A DNA stretch of 64,000 nt from Spirochaetales bacterium. Its GTDB lineage: Bacteria; Spirochaetota; Spirochaetia; UBA9216. Location: assembly GCA_016839055.1 (NCBI GenBank), contig JAEKNX010000003.1, forward strand, positions 372,001-436,000, given 5' to 3'. Below are positions 42,383 through 50,908 of this stretch, piece after piece. The notes below the pieces were generated by a model. It was not told where the DNA came from. It was given only the letters and a program-made list of their open reading frames with translations, and did not search any database. Both the position numbers and the translations under genes were made by a program. Positions within the stretch are counted from its first letter, which is position 1. Every line of letters starts with the position of its first letter.

Positions 42383-45055
42383 TTACTTAAATAATTTCGC
42401 CAGTTCTCCGCCAAATAATGGTATGAATCCGAGACTGAATGCCGTAATTAAGTTAATAAAAGTAAGCGGTTCCTCGGTTTTTGTGTAGAATAGATCATTC
42501 ACACCGGGAACGAATAATACGATTAGCAATAATGCCAGCCCAAATAAAACTGAATAGTTAACAAGTTTATTTTCAAATAATTTCATTTTAAAGATAGTCT
42601 GATTTTCACTCCTGGCACTATAAGTTCTTAGCATTTCACCCGTGATTATAGTAATAAATGCAAAGGTACTACCATAAAAGTTACCATCAAGGCCTTCACC
42701 TACAATAAAATGTCCAATTGCATATGAGGCAAGTACAGCCCCGGCTAAAAAAACACTCTGAAACCCTATGGCAAGGCCCATTTTTTTATCTACAATACTT
42801 GCCTTTGGATCAATCGGCGGCCTATCCATAACACCTGATTCTTTCTTCTCAAGACCCAGGGCAAATGCAGGAAAACTATCTGTTACCAAATTTATCCATA
42901 ATATTTGAATCGGAAGTAAGGGGCTGCCCCATCCTAACAGCATTGATACAAAAATTAATAATACTTCACCAACATTACAACTTACCAGGTATCCGACAAA
43001 TTTCCGGATATTCGCAAAGATAACCCGTCCGGCTTCAACAGCTTCAACAATCGTAGTGAAGTTATCATCCATTAAAATAATATCCGCTGCTTCTTTTGAA
43101 ACATCAGTTCCTGTAATGCCCATGGCAACACCTATGTCCGCCTGTTTAAGAGCCGGAGCATCATTTACTCCATCACCGGTCATGGAACAGATCTCACCGG
43201 TTTCCTGCAGCCCCCTGACAATCATTACTTTGTGATTAGGCGATACGCGGGCAAATACATTGGTTATTTTCACCAGATCTAAAAACTCAGGATAGCTCAA
43301 TTTATCAATCTCTTCGCCGGATAAAGCATGAATTCCTTCATCCAATATTCCCAACTCTTTTCCAATTGCCGTTGCTGTAATTTTATGATCACCTGTAATC
43401 ATCACAACGCGGATACCCGCCTTATGACAAACTTTAATAGCCTCTTTCACTTCTTCCCGGGGCGGATCAATTATCCCGACAAGGCCTGTGAACACTAAAT
43501 TGTTTTCCTCTTCCTTTAAATTATCATAGGTTTTTAATTTTTTATAAGCAAAACCTAAGACACGCAAGGCTTTGCCAGCCATCTCCTGATTAGATTGCTC
43601 AACAGTTTTAACAAACTCATCATCAATTTTCTTTACCTTACCATCGAGTAAATAATGGGAACAAACTTTAAGTAGTTGATCAGGCGCACCCTTTGTATAG
43701 ATTTGTTTCGATCCATTAAGTTCATGAACAGTACTCATGAGTTTACGATCACTATCAAATGGGAACTCATCAATTCTTGGATAAGTTTGCTTTAAATCTT
43801 TTTGCAGCATATTATTTTTAGCAGCCAAAGTAACTAATGCTAATTCTGTTGGATCACCAATTAAAGAATCTTCAGTTATGCTTGAATCATTACATAAGGC
43901 GCCAATTTCAACCAACTTGGAAACATTACTGCTTCCGCCCTTAATCCTGCCTTTGAAATCATATCCGGAACCTGTAACCTCAACAATTTCGTGGTTATCA
44001 AAAATCCTCGTGACGACCATTTTGTTTTGTGTCAAAGTTCCTGTTTTATCACTTGATATTACGGTAGTACTGCCTAGGGTCTCAACAGCATTTAATTCTT
44101 TAACAATTGCATTCTTATCAGCCATCTTGCGCATACCCAAGGCTAATACAACCGAGATTACTGTCGGTAATCCTTCAGGAATTGCAGCCACAGCTAAACT
44201 GACAGAGATCATAAATAGCTCTAATATTTCATCCGGATGACTACTGATATTTTTAAATCCTATTCTGATAATTCCAATAAGAAAAATGATGACAACAACT
44301 GCAACACTAATAAAACCCAGGAGCTTTCCCAGCTTATCTATTTTCTTTTGTAGTGGTGTCATTTCATCTTCAACTTCGTTCAGAAGTGAGGCAATGTTGC
44401 CTATTTCAGTATTCATACCAGTTTCTGTAACAAGGCCAAGACCTCTGCCATAGGTAACAATAGTAGACATATATCCCATATTCAACCTGTCACCAATTGG
44501 TGTCTGATCTGTCAGAGTAACATCACAATCTTTTTCAACCGGGACACTTTCTCCGGTAAGAGCTGATTCATCAATTTTAAGATTAACTGTTTTATATAAT
44601 CGGATATCAGCCGGAATATAATCTCCGGCCTCAACGACGACAAGATCTCCAGGAACCAGAAGATGAGATTCAATATTCTCTATTTCACCGTTCCTGAGCA
44701 CCTTAGCACTGGGCGCACTTAAACTTTTTAAGGCCCTCACCGCATTTGTCGCTTTTCGTTCCTGAAAAACACTGAGACTCACATTCAAAACTACTATTGC
44801 TAAAATAAATATTCCATCGGTTAAATGTCCACTTGCTATTATGCTGATGACAGCTGCTACAATTAATAATAAATTCAGAAATTGAGTAACTTCACCAACA
44901 ATCATTTTAAATAAGGATTCACCCTTTTTTTCGGTTAGTTTGTTTTCTCCATATTTTTTCCTAAATTCCAAAACCTGACGTTCATCTAATCCGATGTCCG
45001 TATTAACATTAAATGCAGCTAGTACTTCTTCTATATTTTTTGTATATCCATTCAT
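42383..45055 (-). CDS. P-type ATPase, Ca2+ transporting (SERCA-like)
   Basis: At 890 residues this matches bacterial P2A ATPases. Motifs in order: TGES at residues 167-170 (dephosphorylation), AAIPEGLPTVISVVLALG near 290-307 (helix M4 with the ion-binding PEGLP), the phosphorylated Asp in SSDKTGTLTQNK at 335-345, TGDHKITATAIGKELGI and GDGVNDAPALKQADIGVAMG in the P domain, and NVGEVLLIFVSMLLGWGSPLLPIQILWINLVTDSFPA in M5-M6, where N and D are the Ca2+ ligands. PEGLP and NxxTD-type residues favour Ca2+ over Na+ or K+. It would extrude calcium from the cytoplasm. It stands alone; no ribosome site is obvious before the ATG. Confidence 0.92.
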   Translation of the reverse strand: MNGYTKNIEEVLAAFNVNTDIGLDERQVLEFRKKYGENKLTEKKGESLFKMIVGEVTQFLNLLLIVAAVISIIASGHLTDGIFILAIVVLNVSLSVFQERKATNAVRALKSLSAPSAKVLRNGEIENIESHLLVPGDLVVVEAGDYIPADIRLYKTVNLKIDESALTGESVPVEKDCDVTLTDQTPIGDRLNMGYMSTIVTYGRGLGLVTETGMNTEIGNIASLLNEVEDEMTPLQKKIDKLGKLLGFISVAVVVIIFLIGIIRIGFKNISSHPDEILELFMISVSLAVAAIPEGLPTVISVVLALGMRKMADKNAIVKELNAVETLGSTTVISSDKTGTLTQNKMVVTRIFDNHEIVEVTGSGYDFKGRIKGGSSNVSKLVEIGALCNDSSITEDSLIGDPTELALVTLAAKNNMLQKDLKQTYPRIDEFPFDSDRKLMSTVHELNGSKQIYTKGAPDQLLKVCSHYLLDGKVKKIDDEFVKTVEQSNQEMAGKALRVLGFAYKKLKTYDNLKEEENNLVFTGLVGIIDPPREEVKEAIKVCHKAGIRVVMITGDHKITATAIGKELGILDEGIHALSGEEIDKLSYPEFLDLVKITNVFARVSPNHKVMIVRGLQETGEICSMTGDGVNDAPALKQADIGVAMGITGTDVSKEAADIILMDDNFTTIVEAVEAGRVIFANIRKFVGYLVSCNVGEVLLIFVSMLLGWGSPLLPIQILWINLVTDSFPAFALGLEKKESGVMDRPPIDPKASIVDKKMGLAIGFQSVFLAGAVLASYAIGHFIVGEGLDGNFYGSTFAFITIITGEMLRTYSARSENQTIFKMKLFENKLVNYSVLFGLALLLIVLFVPGVNDLFYTKTEEPLTFINLITAFSLGFIPLFGGELAKLFK

Positions 45056-45158
45056 GGTTTTACTATATCATGTTTATATTGCTTAAGAGGCGCCTCTCTA
45101 TATTTTTATTGACGAAGTGCCTATCGTGCAATTGAGCTGCCCTTTATTACAACCTGCC

Positions 45159-46106
45159 TTACCAGACAAATTCTCCCGGCAGGAAAACAGACAAATCTGA
45201 CGCCAGCTGAGTACAGTACTCCAAGACGATTCTGTATCCGGTATCTCTGAAAGTAAACTCAAACGGAATACTTACCTGGTACAGCCCCCCCTGCAGTTCC
45301 GCAGAATAACCAGACCAGAGGTTATCAATATAACTCCAGAGGATACCCCGCTCAATGCCAGTTTCAATCAGCTTCTCAAAATCGGCAATAAGCCGTTTAC
45401 GAACCTGCATCAACATAACTTGCGGAGTCTCGTCAGGAGAATATCCGCCTGATTCAGCCATAGCCTCCATAAGAGCCTCAAGCCCGTCGGCATCAGGAAG
45501 CACCATATCTGCAAAATAGATAGCATCCTCCATCTTCAAAGCCTCGATGATGTGGAACGCAATAAGATCCTGTGCCTGGTAACCCTCAAATTCAATACGG
45601 GACGACGGCCCCAGCCTCGGCCTGCCGTCTACAAGACTGAGATTGGAAATCCGAATACCTAGCTCAACACCCTCGGTGCCGGCCAGAATTGAAATCTCCG
45701 CAACAGGCGGCTCCCAGTAACTCTTCTGAGCAGTGAAGTCTGTTATACTAAGATCTTTCGGGTAGATACCGCTGATAATCTCCAGGGCTTCGATACCGCC
45801 AAAAAATGATGCAGAAAAATTACTCTTCATTCTGGACATGAAAGCCTGCGCCTGCTCCAGAGTAAAACGGTCCGGATCACCATCGACTATCCCCATGCGT
45901 TTGTTTTCAGCATCAACCAGGTTCTGAAGCTGTGCATCAGCGATAGAATAAGCTGCAATAAATGATTCAATACTGTTCATCCGAAGAGCTGATTCAAAAC
46001 CACTGACAAGCCTGCCCGACGCCTTTTTAATACCTGCATCCTGGGCAAAACCCGATGCAGCAGCCAATAAAGACATTGCAACAATTGAAAAAATTAACTT
46101 CTTCAT
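45159..46106 (-). CDS. Exported protein of unknown function, paralogue B
   Basis: 315 residues with a signal peptide (KKLIFSIVAMSLLAAASGFAQ). It is the second copy of 34994-35941, same strand, roughly 86% identical over the full length. DNA identity runs through the ribosome-site region and into the upstream sequence, where AAAATTCCGG is shared by both, and stops after the stop codon. Differences concentrate in residues 95-155. The 10.2-kb distance in direct orientation makes the intervening region (ABC exporter, SBBP lipoprotein, Ca2+-ATPase) a candidate for deletion or amplification. Confidence 0.8.
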   Translation of the reverse strand: MKKLIFSIVAMSLLAAASGFAQDAGIKKASGRLVSGFESALRMNSIESFIAAYSIADAQLQNLVDAENKRMGIVDGDPDRFTLEQAQAFMSRMKSNFSASFFGGIEALEIISGIYPKDLSITDFTAQKSYWEPPVAEISILAGTEGVELGIRISNLSLVDGRPRLGPSSRIEFEGYQAQDLIAFHIIEALKMEDAIYFADMVLPDADGLEALMEAMAESGGYSPDETPQVMLMQVRKRLIADFEKLIETGIERGILWSYIDNLWSGYSAELQGGLYQVSIPFEFTFRDTGYRIVLEYCTQLASDLSVFLPGEFVW

Positions 46107-46277
46107 AGAAAAAATTATAGTATATTCAGACTGTAAAGTAAAATTCCGGTAAAACGAAAACAAGTTTTATCAGCAAAAAACCCGGGAGGATAATGATTAT
46201 TGCAATCACTATCCCCCCTATCAGTGGACTGATGAAATTCCTGATGAGGCAAGCCTGCGTTGCAAGCTTGCTTTTAT

Positions 46278-47591
46278 TTACCAGTACCAGACATCATTAC
46301 ACAAGCCGTCGATTTCATAACCACCGAGAACCCAGATCTTGTCATCATAGACCACGCTTTCAAAATAATTCCGAGCAGGCCAGGCGGCACTTGAAGTTGC
46401 TTCAGTCCATGTTACTCCATCAGTGCTGTACCAGACATCGTTGTTGAGACCGGAACTATCATAACCACCGAGAACCCAGATCTTGTCATCATATACCACG
46501 CTTTCTAAACCATACCGAGCAGACCATGCGGCACTTAAGGTTGCCGATGTCCATATTCCTCCATCAGAGCTGTACCAGACATCGTTGCAGTAGTCAGAAT
46601 CATCATCACCGCCAAGAACCCAGATCTTGCCATCATAGACCACGCTTTCAAAACAATACCGAGCAGTCCAGGCGGCACTTGAGGTAGCTTCAGTCCATGT
46701 TACTCCATCAGTGCTGTACCAGACATCGTTGTAGGGGCCTGTTCTATCACCACCACCGAGAACCCAGATCTTGTCATCATAGACCACGCTTCCAAAACCT
46801 TCCCGACCAGACCAGGCGGCACTTGAGGTAGCTTCAGTCCATGTTACTCCATCAGTACTGTACCAGACATCGTTGTTGTGACCGGAGTCATCATAACCAC
46901 CGAGAACCCAGATCTTGTCATCATAAACCACGCTTCCAAAACATTCCCGAGCAGTCCAGGCGGCACTTGATGTTGCTTCAGTCCATGTTACTCCATCAAT
47001 GCTGTACCAGACATCGTTACATACGGCGTCATCATAACCACCGAGAACCCAGATCTTGTCATCATAGACCACGCTTCCGAAACCATATCGAGCAGTCCAG
47101 GCCGCACTTGAGGTTGCCGCTGTCCAGTCTCTATCGGCAGCTGTAGCCGTAAGTCCAATTGCATAACTGCCATCATCACCATCGTCACTTGTAATAGTCA
47201 GCGTTGCTGTTTTTGAGCCTGTTATAGTTCCCGTTGATAAGGAAGCCGTGAATGTTGTGCTTCCACCTGAGACTATGGTTGTTTCCGGCTGATTTGTTAC
47301 TGTAAACAGATCGGCATTCGTTCCGCTTATGCTGATATTTCCATTTAAAGTTAGATCTCCGGTTCCGGTGTTCCTGATGGTTCCTGTGATTTCTTCTGTC
47401 TTGAAAATCTTATAGGTTCCAAAATCATAGCTTCCGGTGTTGACTATTGTGCTGCCATTGATGGAAACCTCAATTGCCGGTGCAACCGTTACCCCCGGTT
47501 CATCCGTCACCCCCGGATCCGCAGGACATCCGAATATGAGTAAAGCTACCAGGCATATTGTTGCTGTGATGATAAAGTTTCTTCTTTTCAT
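46278..47591 (-). CDS. Kelch-like propeller lipoprotein
   Basis: A 437-residue lipoprotein (signal ITATICLVALLIFGCP, lipobox cysteine at residue 22). Residues about 40-152 form an immunoglobulin-like choice-of-anchor D domain (NTGTGDLTLNG, NADLFTVTNQPETTIVSGGSTTF). From residue 155 six kelch-like units of about 48 residues follow: the frame W..ATSSAAW.AR, F.SVVYDDKIWVLGG, NDVWYSTDGVTW recurs almost unchanged, and DNA of units is near-identical (46281-47129). The changes sit in two spots per unit, the three residues after AR and the 5-6 residues after LGG. The six blades should close one propeller on the cell surface. GGAG precedes the ATG. Confidence 0.88.
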   Translation of the reverse strand: MKRRNFIITATICLVALLIFGCPADPGVTDEPGVTVAPAIEVSINGSTIVNTGSYDFGTYKIFKTEEITGTIRNTGTGDLTLNGNISISGTNADLFTVTNQPETTIVSGGSTTFTASLSTGTITGSKTATLTITSDDGDDGSYAIGLTATAADRDWTAATSSAAWTARYGFGSVVYDDKIWVLGGYDDAVCNDVWYSIDGVTWTEATSSAAWTARECFGSVVYDDKIWVLGGYDDSGHNNDVWYSTDGVTWTEATSSAAWSGREGFGSVVYDDKIWVLGGGDRTGPYNDVWYSTDGVTWTEATSSAAWTARYCFESVVYDGKIWVLGGDDDSDYCNDVWYSSDGGIWTSATLSAAWSARYGLESVVYDDKIWVLGGYDSSGLNNDVWYSTDGVTWTEATSSAAWPARNYFESVVYDDKIWVLGGYEIDGLCNDVWYW

Positions 47592-47830
47592 TTTTTTCTC
47601 CTCTGTTTTTTTATTACCGGGGTATTTATTAAACAGAGTCTCAGTAAAAAAGTAGACTATATTAAGTGTGGCAATTACCGGGTACTATTTAAAGCTATAC
47701 GAGGTAATATTTGCTTGAACATTGAAATGAGGAATTTATTATGCTTTGATTTTTTTCAATGTTTATAATAATTATATTATTCTACTTTTTTTGGGAAGTA
47801 AAGAATTTTGTTAAATAGACTTTTTACCCC

Positions 47831-47862
47831 CGTAGTGTAGTGATGTAAAAAACTACACCACG
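47831..47862 (-). terminator. Hairpin after the histidine kinase gene
   Basis: CGTAGTGTAGT (47831-47841) and ACTACACCACG (47852-47862) pair with one G-T wobble around a 10-base loop. It lies about 50 bases after the kinase stop on the minus strand. There is no clear T-run, so it is only a possible terminator. The rest of the 321-base gap 47592-47912 shows nothing further. Confidence 0.4.
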
Positions 47863-47912
47863 CCCGAATCTATTTTCAAATTCTTGTGAGGAACCGAATT
47901 TTATATAATTTT

Positions 47913-50048
47913 CTATAAGGTTAATAATAAATCAATCTCATTGTTCAAAGCAACTATTGATTCATCCAGTACTTTCTTAAGTTGATTGCTGTCTAATGTC
48001 GATAAATCGGATTTATAGCCTTCCAAAAAATTCCATAGTCTCATCAGTCTGTAGTTTCCGGCGACTCCTTTTAGCTGATGAATAAAATACTTCCAGCCGT
48101 CTACACAATTGAGATTATTAATTCTGAGGACATCTTTTTTCAGCGTTTCGACGCAGGATTTAATAACATCTATAAAAACCTTATTATCCAGATCATTTTT
48201 CAGTTCACGGATAAACTCCATATCAATAATCTCTTCGCTGCCGAAAACGATTGCCATGCTTTTGCTTATTACCGGATTAACTGATCCGATTTTTCCCAGA
48301 GCATTCTTTAATTGTGTCACATCTACTGGTTTCGGGATAAAATCCGTGAATCCCGCTTTTAGGAAGTCGGTAAACACCTCGTCCCGCGTGTCGGCAGTCA
48401 TAAGGAAGGTTGCGATATCCGGATGCCTCATTTTGATTTCCCTGATTGTTTCAATCCCGTTTTTTTCCGGCATGTGCAGATCAATAATGACAGCATCAAA
48501 ATCATCAAGCAGGCTTTTTTCTATCCCCTGTCTGCTGCCTAGAGCGCAAACAACCCTCTGATTGAAAGTTTCCAGCAATCCTCCGACAATTTTAAGATTT
48601 GCCTCGATATCATCAATAAGAAGTATCCTGTACGAATCAATCACAGGCTCTTCTGCCTTGAGATATTCGTCGCTGTTTATGGCAAGAAAAAGATCGAAGC
48701 TGAAAGTACTGCCCGAACCTACCTCACTTGCAATCTCCAGCCTGCTGTCCATGCAGTTCAGCAGCTCGCTGCATATGGCCAGACCCAGCCCGCTTCCGTC
48801 GAAATTCCTGGTGAGGGACTGCTCAACCTGAGTAAAGGGTTGTACAATATACCCGAAGTGTTCTTTAGGAATGCCTATCCCGGTATCCGATACGCTAAAC
48901 CGGAGAAGGATGTTATTTTCTTCTTTTTTTATTAAATCAATAGATAATGAAACCGATCCCTTAGTTGTGAATTTTACGGCATTGTTCAGCAGGTTGGAAA
49001 GAATCTGTCGAAGCCGCATTGAGTCACCGACTACATTTTCAACGGTAGCGCAGTTATTTGAAATGAAAAAATCTAATCCCTTTTCTTCAGAAATATGTGA
49101 ATATATCTTATCACTCTCTTCAATCACCTGTTTCAGTGAAAACTGTTCAACCCTTAGCTGCAGCTTGTTTCTTTCAATATTCGTGAAGTCCAGGATATTC
49201 TGGATCAGAACCCTTAGTAATTCCCCCGAAATCTGAATTATTGAGGTAATATTTTCCTGTTCAGTTGTAAGACTGCTGTTGTTAAGAATTTGAATCCCTC
49301 CGAGTACGACATTGAGGGGAGTGCGCATCTCATGATTCATTATCGCCAAAAAGCGGCTTTTTTCCTTATTAGCCTCTTGAGCCTCCTGCTCTGCCTTTTT
49401 TAATTGAATTACATGATGATACTCTTCACGCTTTGCCCTATTGGTAGTCAGTAGAATTCCGTATCCGAGACAGTTGGTGATTACAAAATAGATTATGGTT
49501 GTAAATAGATCCGAAAAAGCAGCGGTTTCGGTCAGATAGACAGAGATGATAAAGATTAGCGATACCCCAATGCTTGTAAATAAAGTGAGTTTGATTCTGT
49601 TAGGAATAATTATATAAAAAATCAGGATGTAGAATACGAGAAATGAAGTTCCAATATCATAAAATTTGTTAATAGATTTCAGATAAAAATACTGATCTGC
49701 TGATTCCAGAAGACCGATGGATATTTCCGCCAGAACTATCAGAATGCAAAGATGGATAGAGTAGCTATGGTTATTTTTGACAATCAGGGCTATAACCAGT
49801 ATAAACCCCGCAACAACTCTGGTAATGGGAACCATGAAAGCCCTGTATTCAGGATTAACCTCAGGTCTGGGAATACAACTCGCAAAAAAATAGGTTATGC
49901 TGCCCAGAACTGCTATAATAAGAAGTTTTCTTGATAAACCGGGCCATGAGAGGTCAATAAAAATAGATTCTGTTTTGGAACAGACGAACTCTCCGGTATA
50001 CCTGTTTATTTTATAGAGTGAATCAACATCATTTTTATGATGATTCAT
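47913..50048 (-). CDS. Hybrid histidine kinase with receiver and HPt domains
   Basis: 711 residues. Six or seven membrane helices fill residues 40-205, without a large periplasmic loop. A short coiled coil leads to the HisKA domain with the phosphorylated His239 in IMNHEMRTPLNV, then the HATPase_c domain with N box NLLNNAVKF (352-360), G1 DTGIG (388-392) and G2 GSGLGL (418-423). A receiver follows (DD at 479-480, phospho-Asp 523 in IIDLHMPEKNG, Lys573), then an HPt domain with His657 in FIHQLKGVAG. So a full four-step relay sits in one chain. The membrane part may itself sense. The start overlaps the stop of the OmpR-type regulator (TAATG), so the two work together. Confidence 0.92.
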   Translation of the reverse strand: MNHHKNDVDSLYKINRYTGEFVCSKTESIFIDLSWPGLSRKLLIIAVLGSITYFFASCIPRPEVNPEYRAFMVPITRVVAGFILVIALIVKNNHSYSIHLCILIVLAEISIGLLESADQYFYLKSINKFYDIGTSFLVFYILIFYIIIPNRIKLTLFTSIGVSLIFIISVYLTETAAFSDLFTTIIYFVITNCLGYGILLTTNRAKREEYHHVIQLKKAEQEAQEANKEKSRFLAIMNHEMRTPLNVVLGGIQILNNSSLTTEQENITSIIQISGELLRVLIQNILDFTNIERNKLQLRVEQFSLKQVIEESDKIYSHISEEKGLDFFISNNCATVENVVGDSMRLRQILSNLLNNAVKFTTKGSVSLSIDLIKKEENNILLRFSVSDTGIGIPKEHFGYIVQPFTQVEQSLTRNFDGSGLGLAICSELLNCMDSRLEIASEVGSGSTFSFDLFLAINSDEYLKAEEPVIDSYRILLIDDIEANLKIVGGLLETFNQRVVCALGSRQGIEKSLLDDFDAVIIDLHMPEKNGIETIREIKMRHPDIATFLMTADTRDEVFTDFLKAGFTDFIPKPVDVTQLKNALGKIGSVNPVISKSMAIVFGSEEIIDMEFIRELKNDLDNKVFIDVIKSCVETLKKDVLRINNLNCVDGWKYFIHQLKGVAGNYRLMRLWNFLEGYKSDLSTLDSNQLKKVLDESIVALNNEIDLLLTL

Positions 50049-50764
50049 TACAAAACAGCCTTGTTCAATCGATACCCAAAGCCCTTTACTGTATCAATAA
50101 TCTCCGGTTCATTTGGTTTTACCGGGAATTTCTTTCGTAGCCGGGAAACAAGGACATCTATAGTCCTGTCTGAAGGATATTCAACTCGTTGAAAAGCGGC
50201 ATCCAGAAGCTGACTTCGGCTTAGAATCCTTCCTTCTGCCTCTATAAGTCTTGTAACGATGAGATACTCTCCCGCCGTAAGGTTAATATCGTTTCCTTCC
50301 TTGTCATAAAAACGGTGAGCATCTTTATCGAAGCAGTAATTGCTGATTTCTATAATTAGGGAAGCTTCTGATTTGCAGTCGGTTTCATTGTTCAGCAGCT
50401 TGTTGATACGGATCATCAGTTCCCGGGGATGATAGGGCTTGCAGATATAATCATCCGCACCCGATTCCAGACCCGTTAAGCGATCCAGCATCGTATCCCT
50501 GGATGTGATGATAATCAGAGGGATTTTATACACAGTTTTAATTTTGTGAACCAATTGCAACCCATCGCCGTCGGGTAGATTCAGATCGAGGAGAATCAGC
50601 TCCGGATGCTCTGTTTTAATCAAAGAATTAAAGGCCTTTATGCAATCAACATGCACTACCTTATAATTGTCTTTTTCTAAATAAGCGGAAAGCAATGCGT
50701 ATTGAGCAGGATTATCTTCAAGCAGCAAAACACTGATATTTTCATTTTTCATAATCACATCCAT
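50048..50764 (-). CDS. OmpR/PhoB-family response regulator
   Basis: The receiver domain has the acidic pair ED in VLLLEDN, the phospho-acceptor Asp in LILLDLNLPDGDG, the Thr/Ser in IIITSRD and Lys in YICKPYHP. A winged-helix effector domain follows (SRSQLLDAAFQRVEYPSDRTIDV and VSRLRKKF, ending DTVKGFGYRL). The start may be ATG at 50764 or at 50752; a TTG further upstream is less likely. It is the first gene of the two-component operon and is divergent from the InlB/FG-GAP lipoprotein gene 145 bases away, which is a plausible target. Confidence 0.9.
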   Translation of the reverse strand: MDVIMKNENISVLLLEDNPAQYALLSAYLEKDNYKVVHVDCIKAFNSLIKTEHPELILLDLNLPDGDGLQLVHKIKTVYKIPLIIITSRDTMLDRLTGLESGADDYICKPYHPRELMIRINKLLNNETDCKSEASLIIEISNYCFDKDAHRFYDKEGNDINLTAGEYLIVTRLIEAEGRILSRSQLLDAAFQRVEYPSDRTIDVLVSRLRKKFPVKPNEPEIIDTVKGFGYRLNKAVL

Positions 50765-50908
50765 TATTTTACGACGCCTTTCTATTGTCAATACAATTAT
50801 TCTTTTTGTTCATATACTGTTTACATTCCGTTATTAGTTCATTTACATAGATGTGCTACTTTTTTATCAAAATAAAAATCAGATTAGAAAAGGAGCATAT
50901 TAAATAAA

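Noticed and set aside
46281-47129. Regularly spaced repeats that resemble a CRISPR array
   Set aside because: The units are in frame, about 145 bp long and encode kelch-like blades; there are no short identical repeats with unique spacers and no cas genes.
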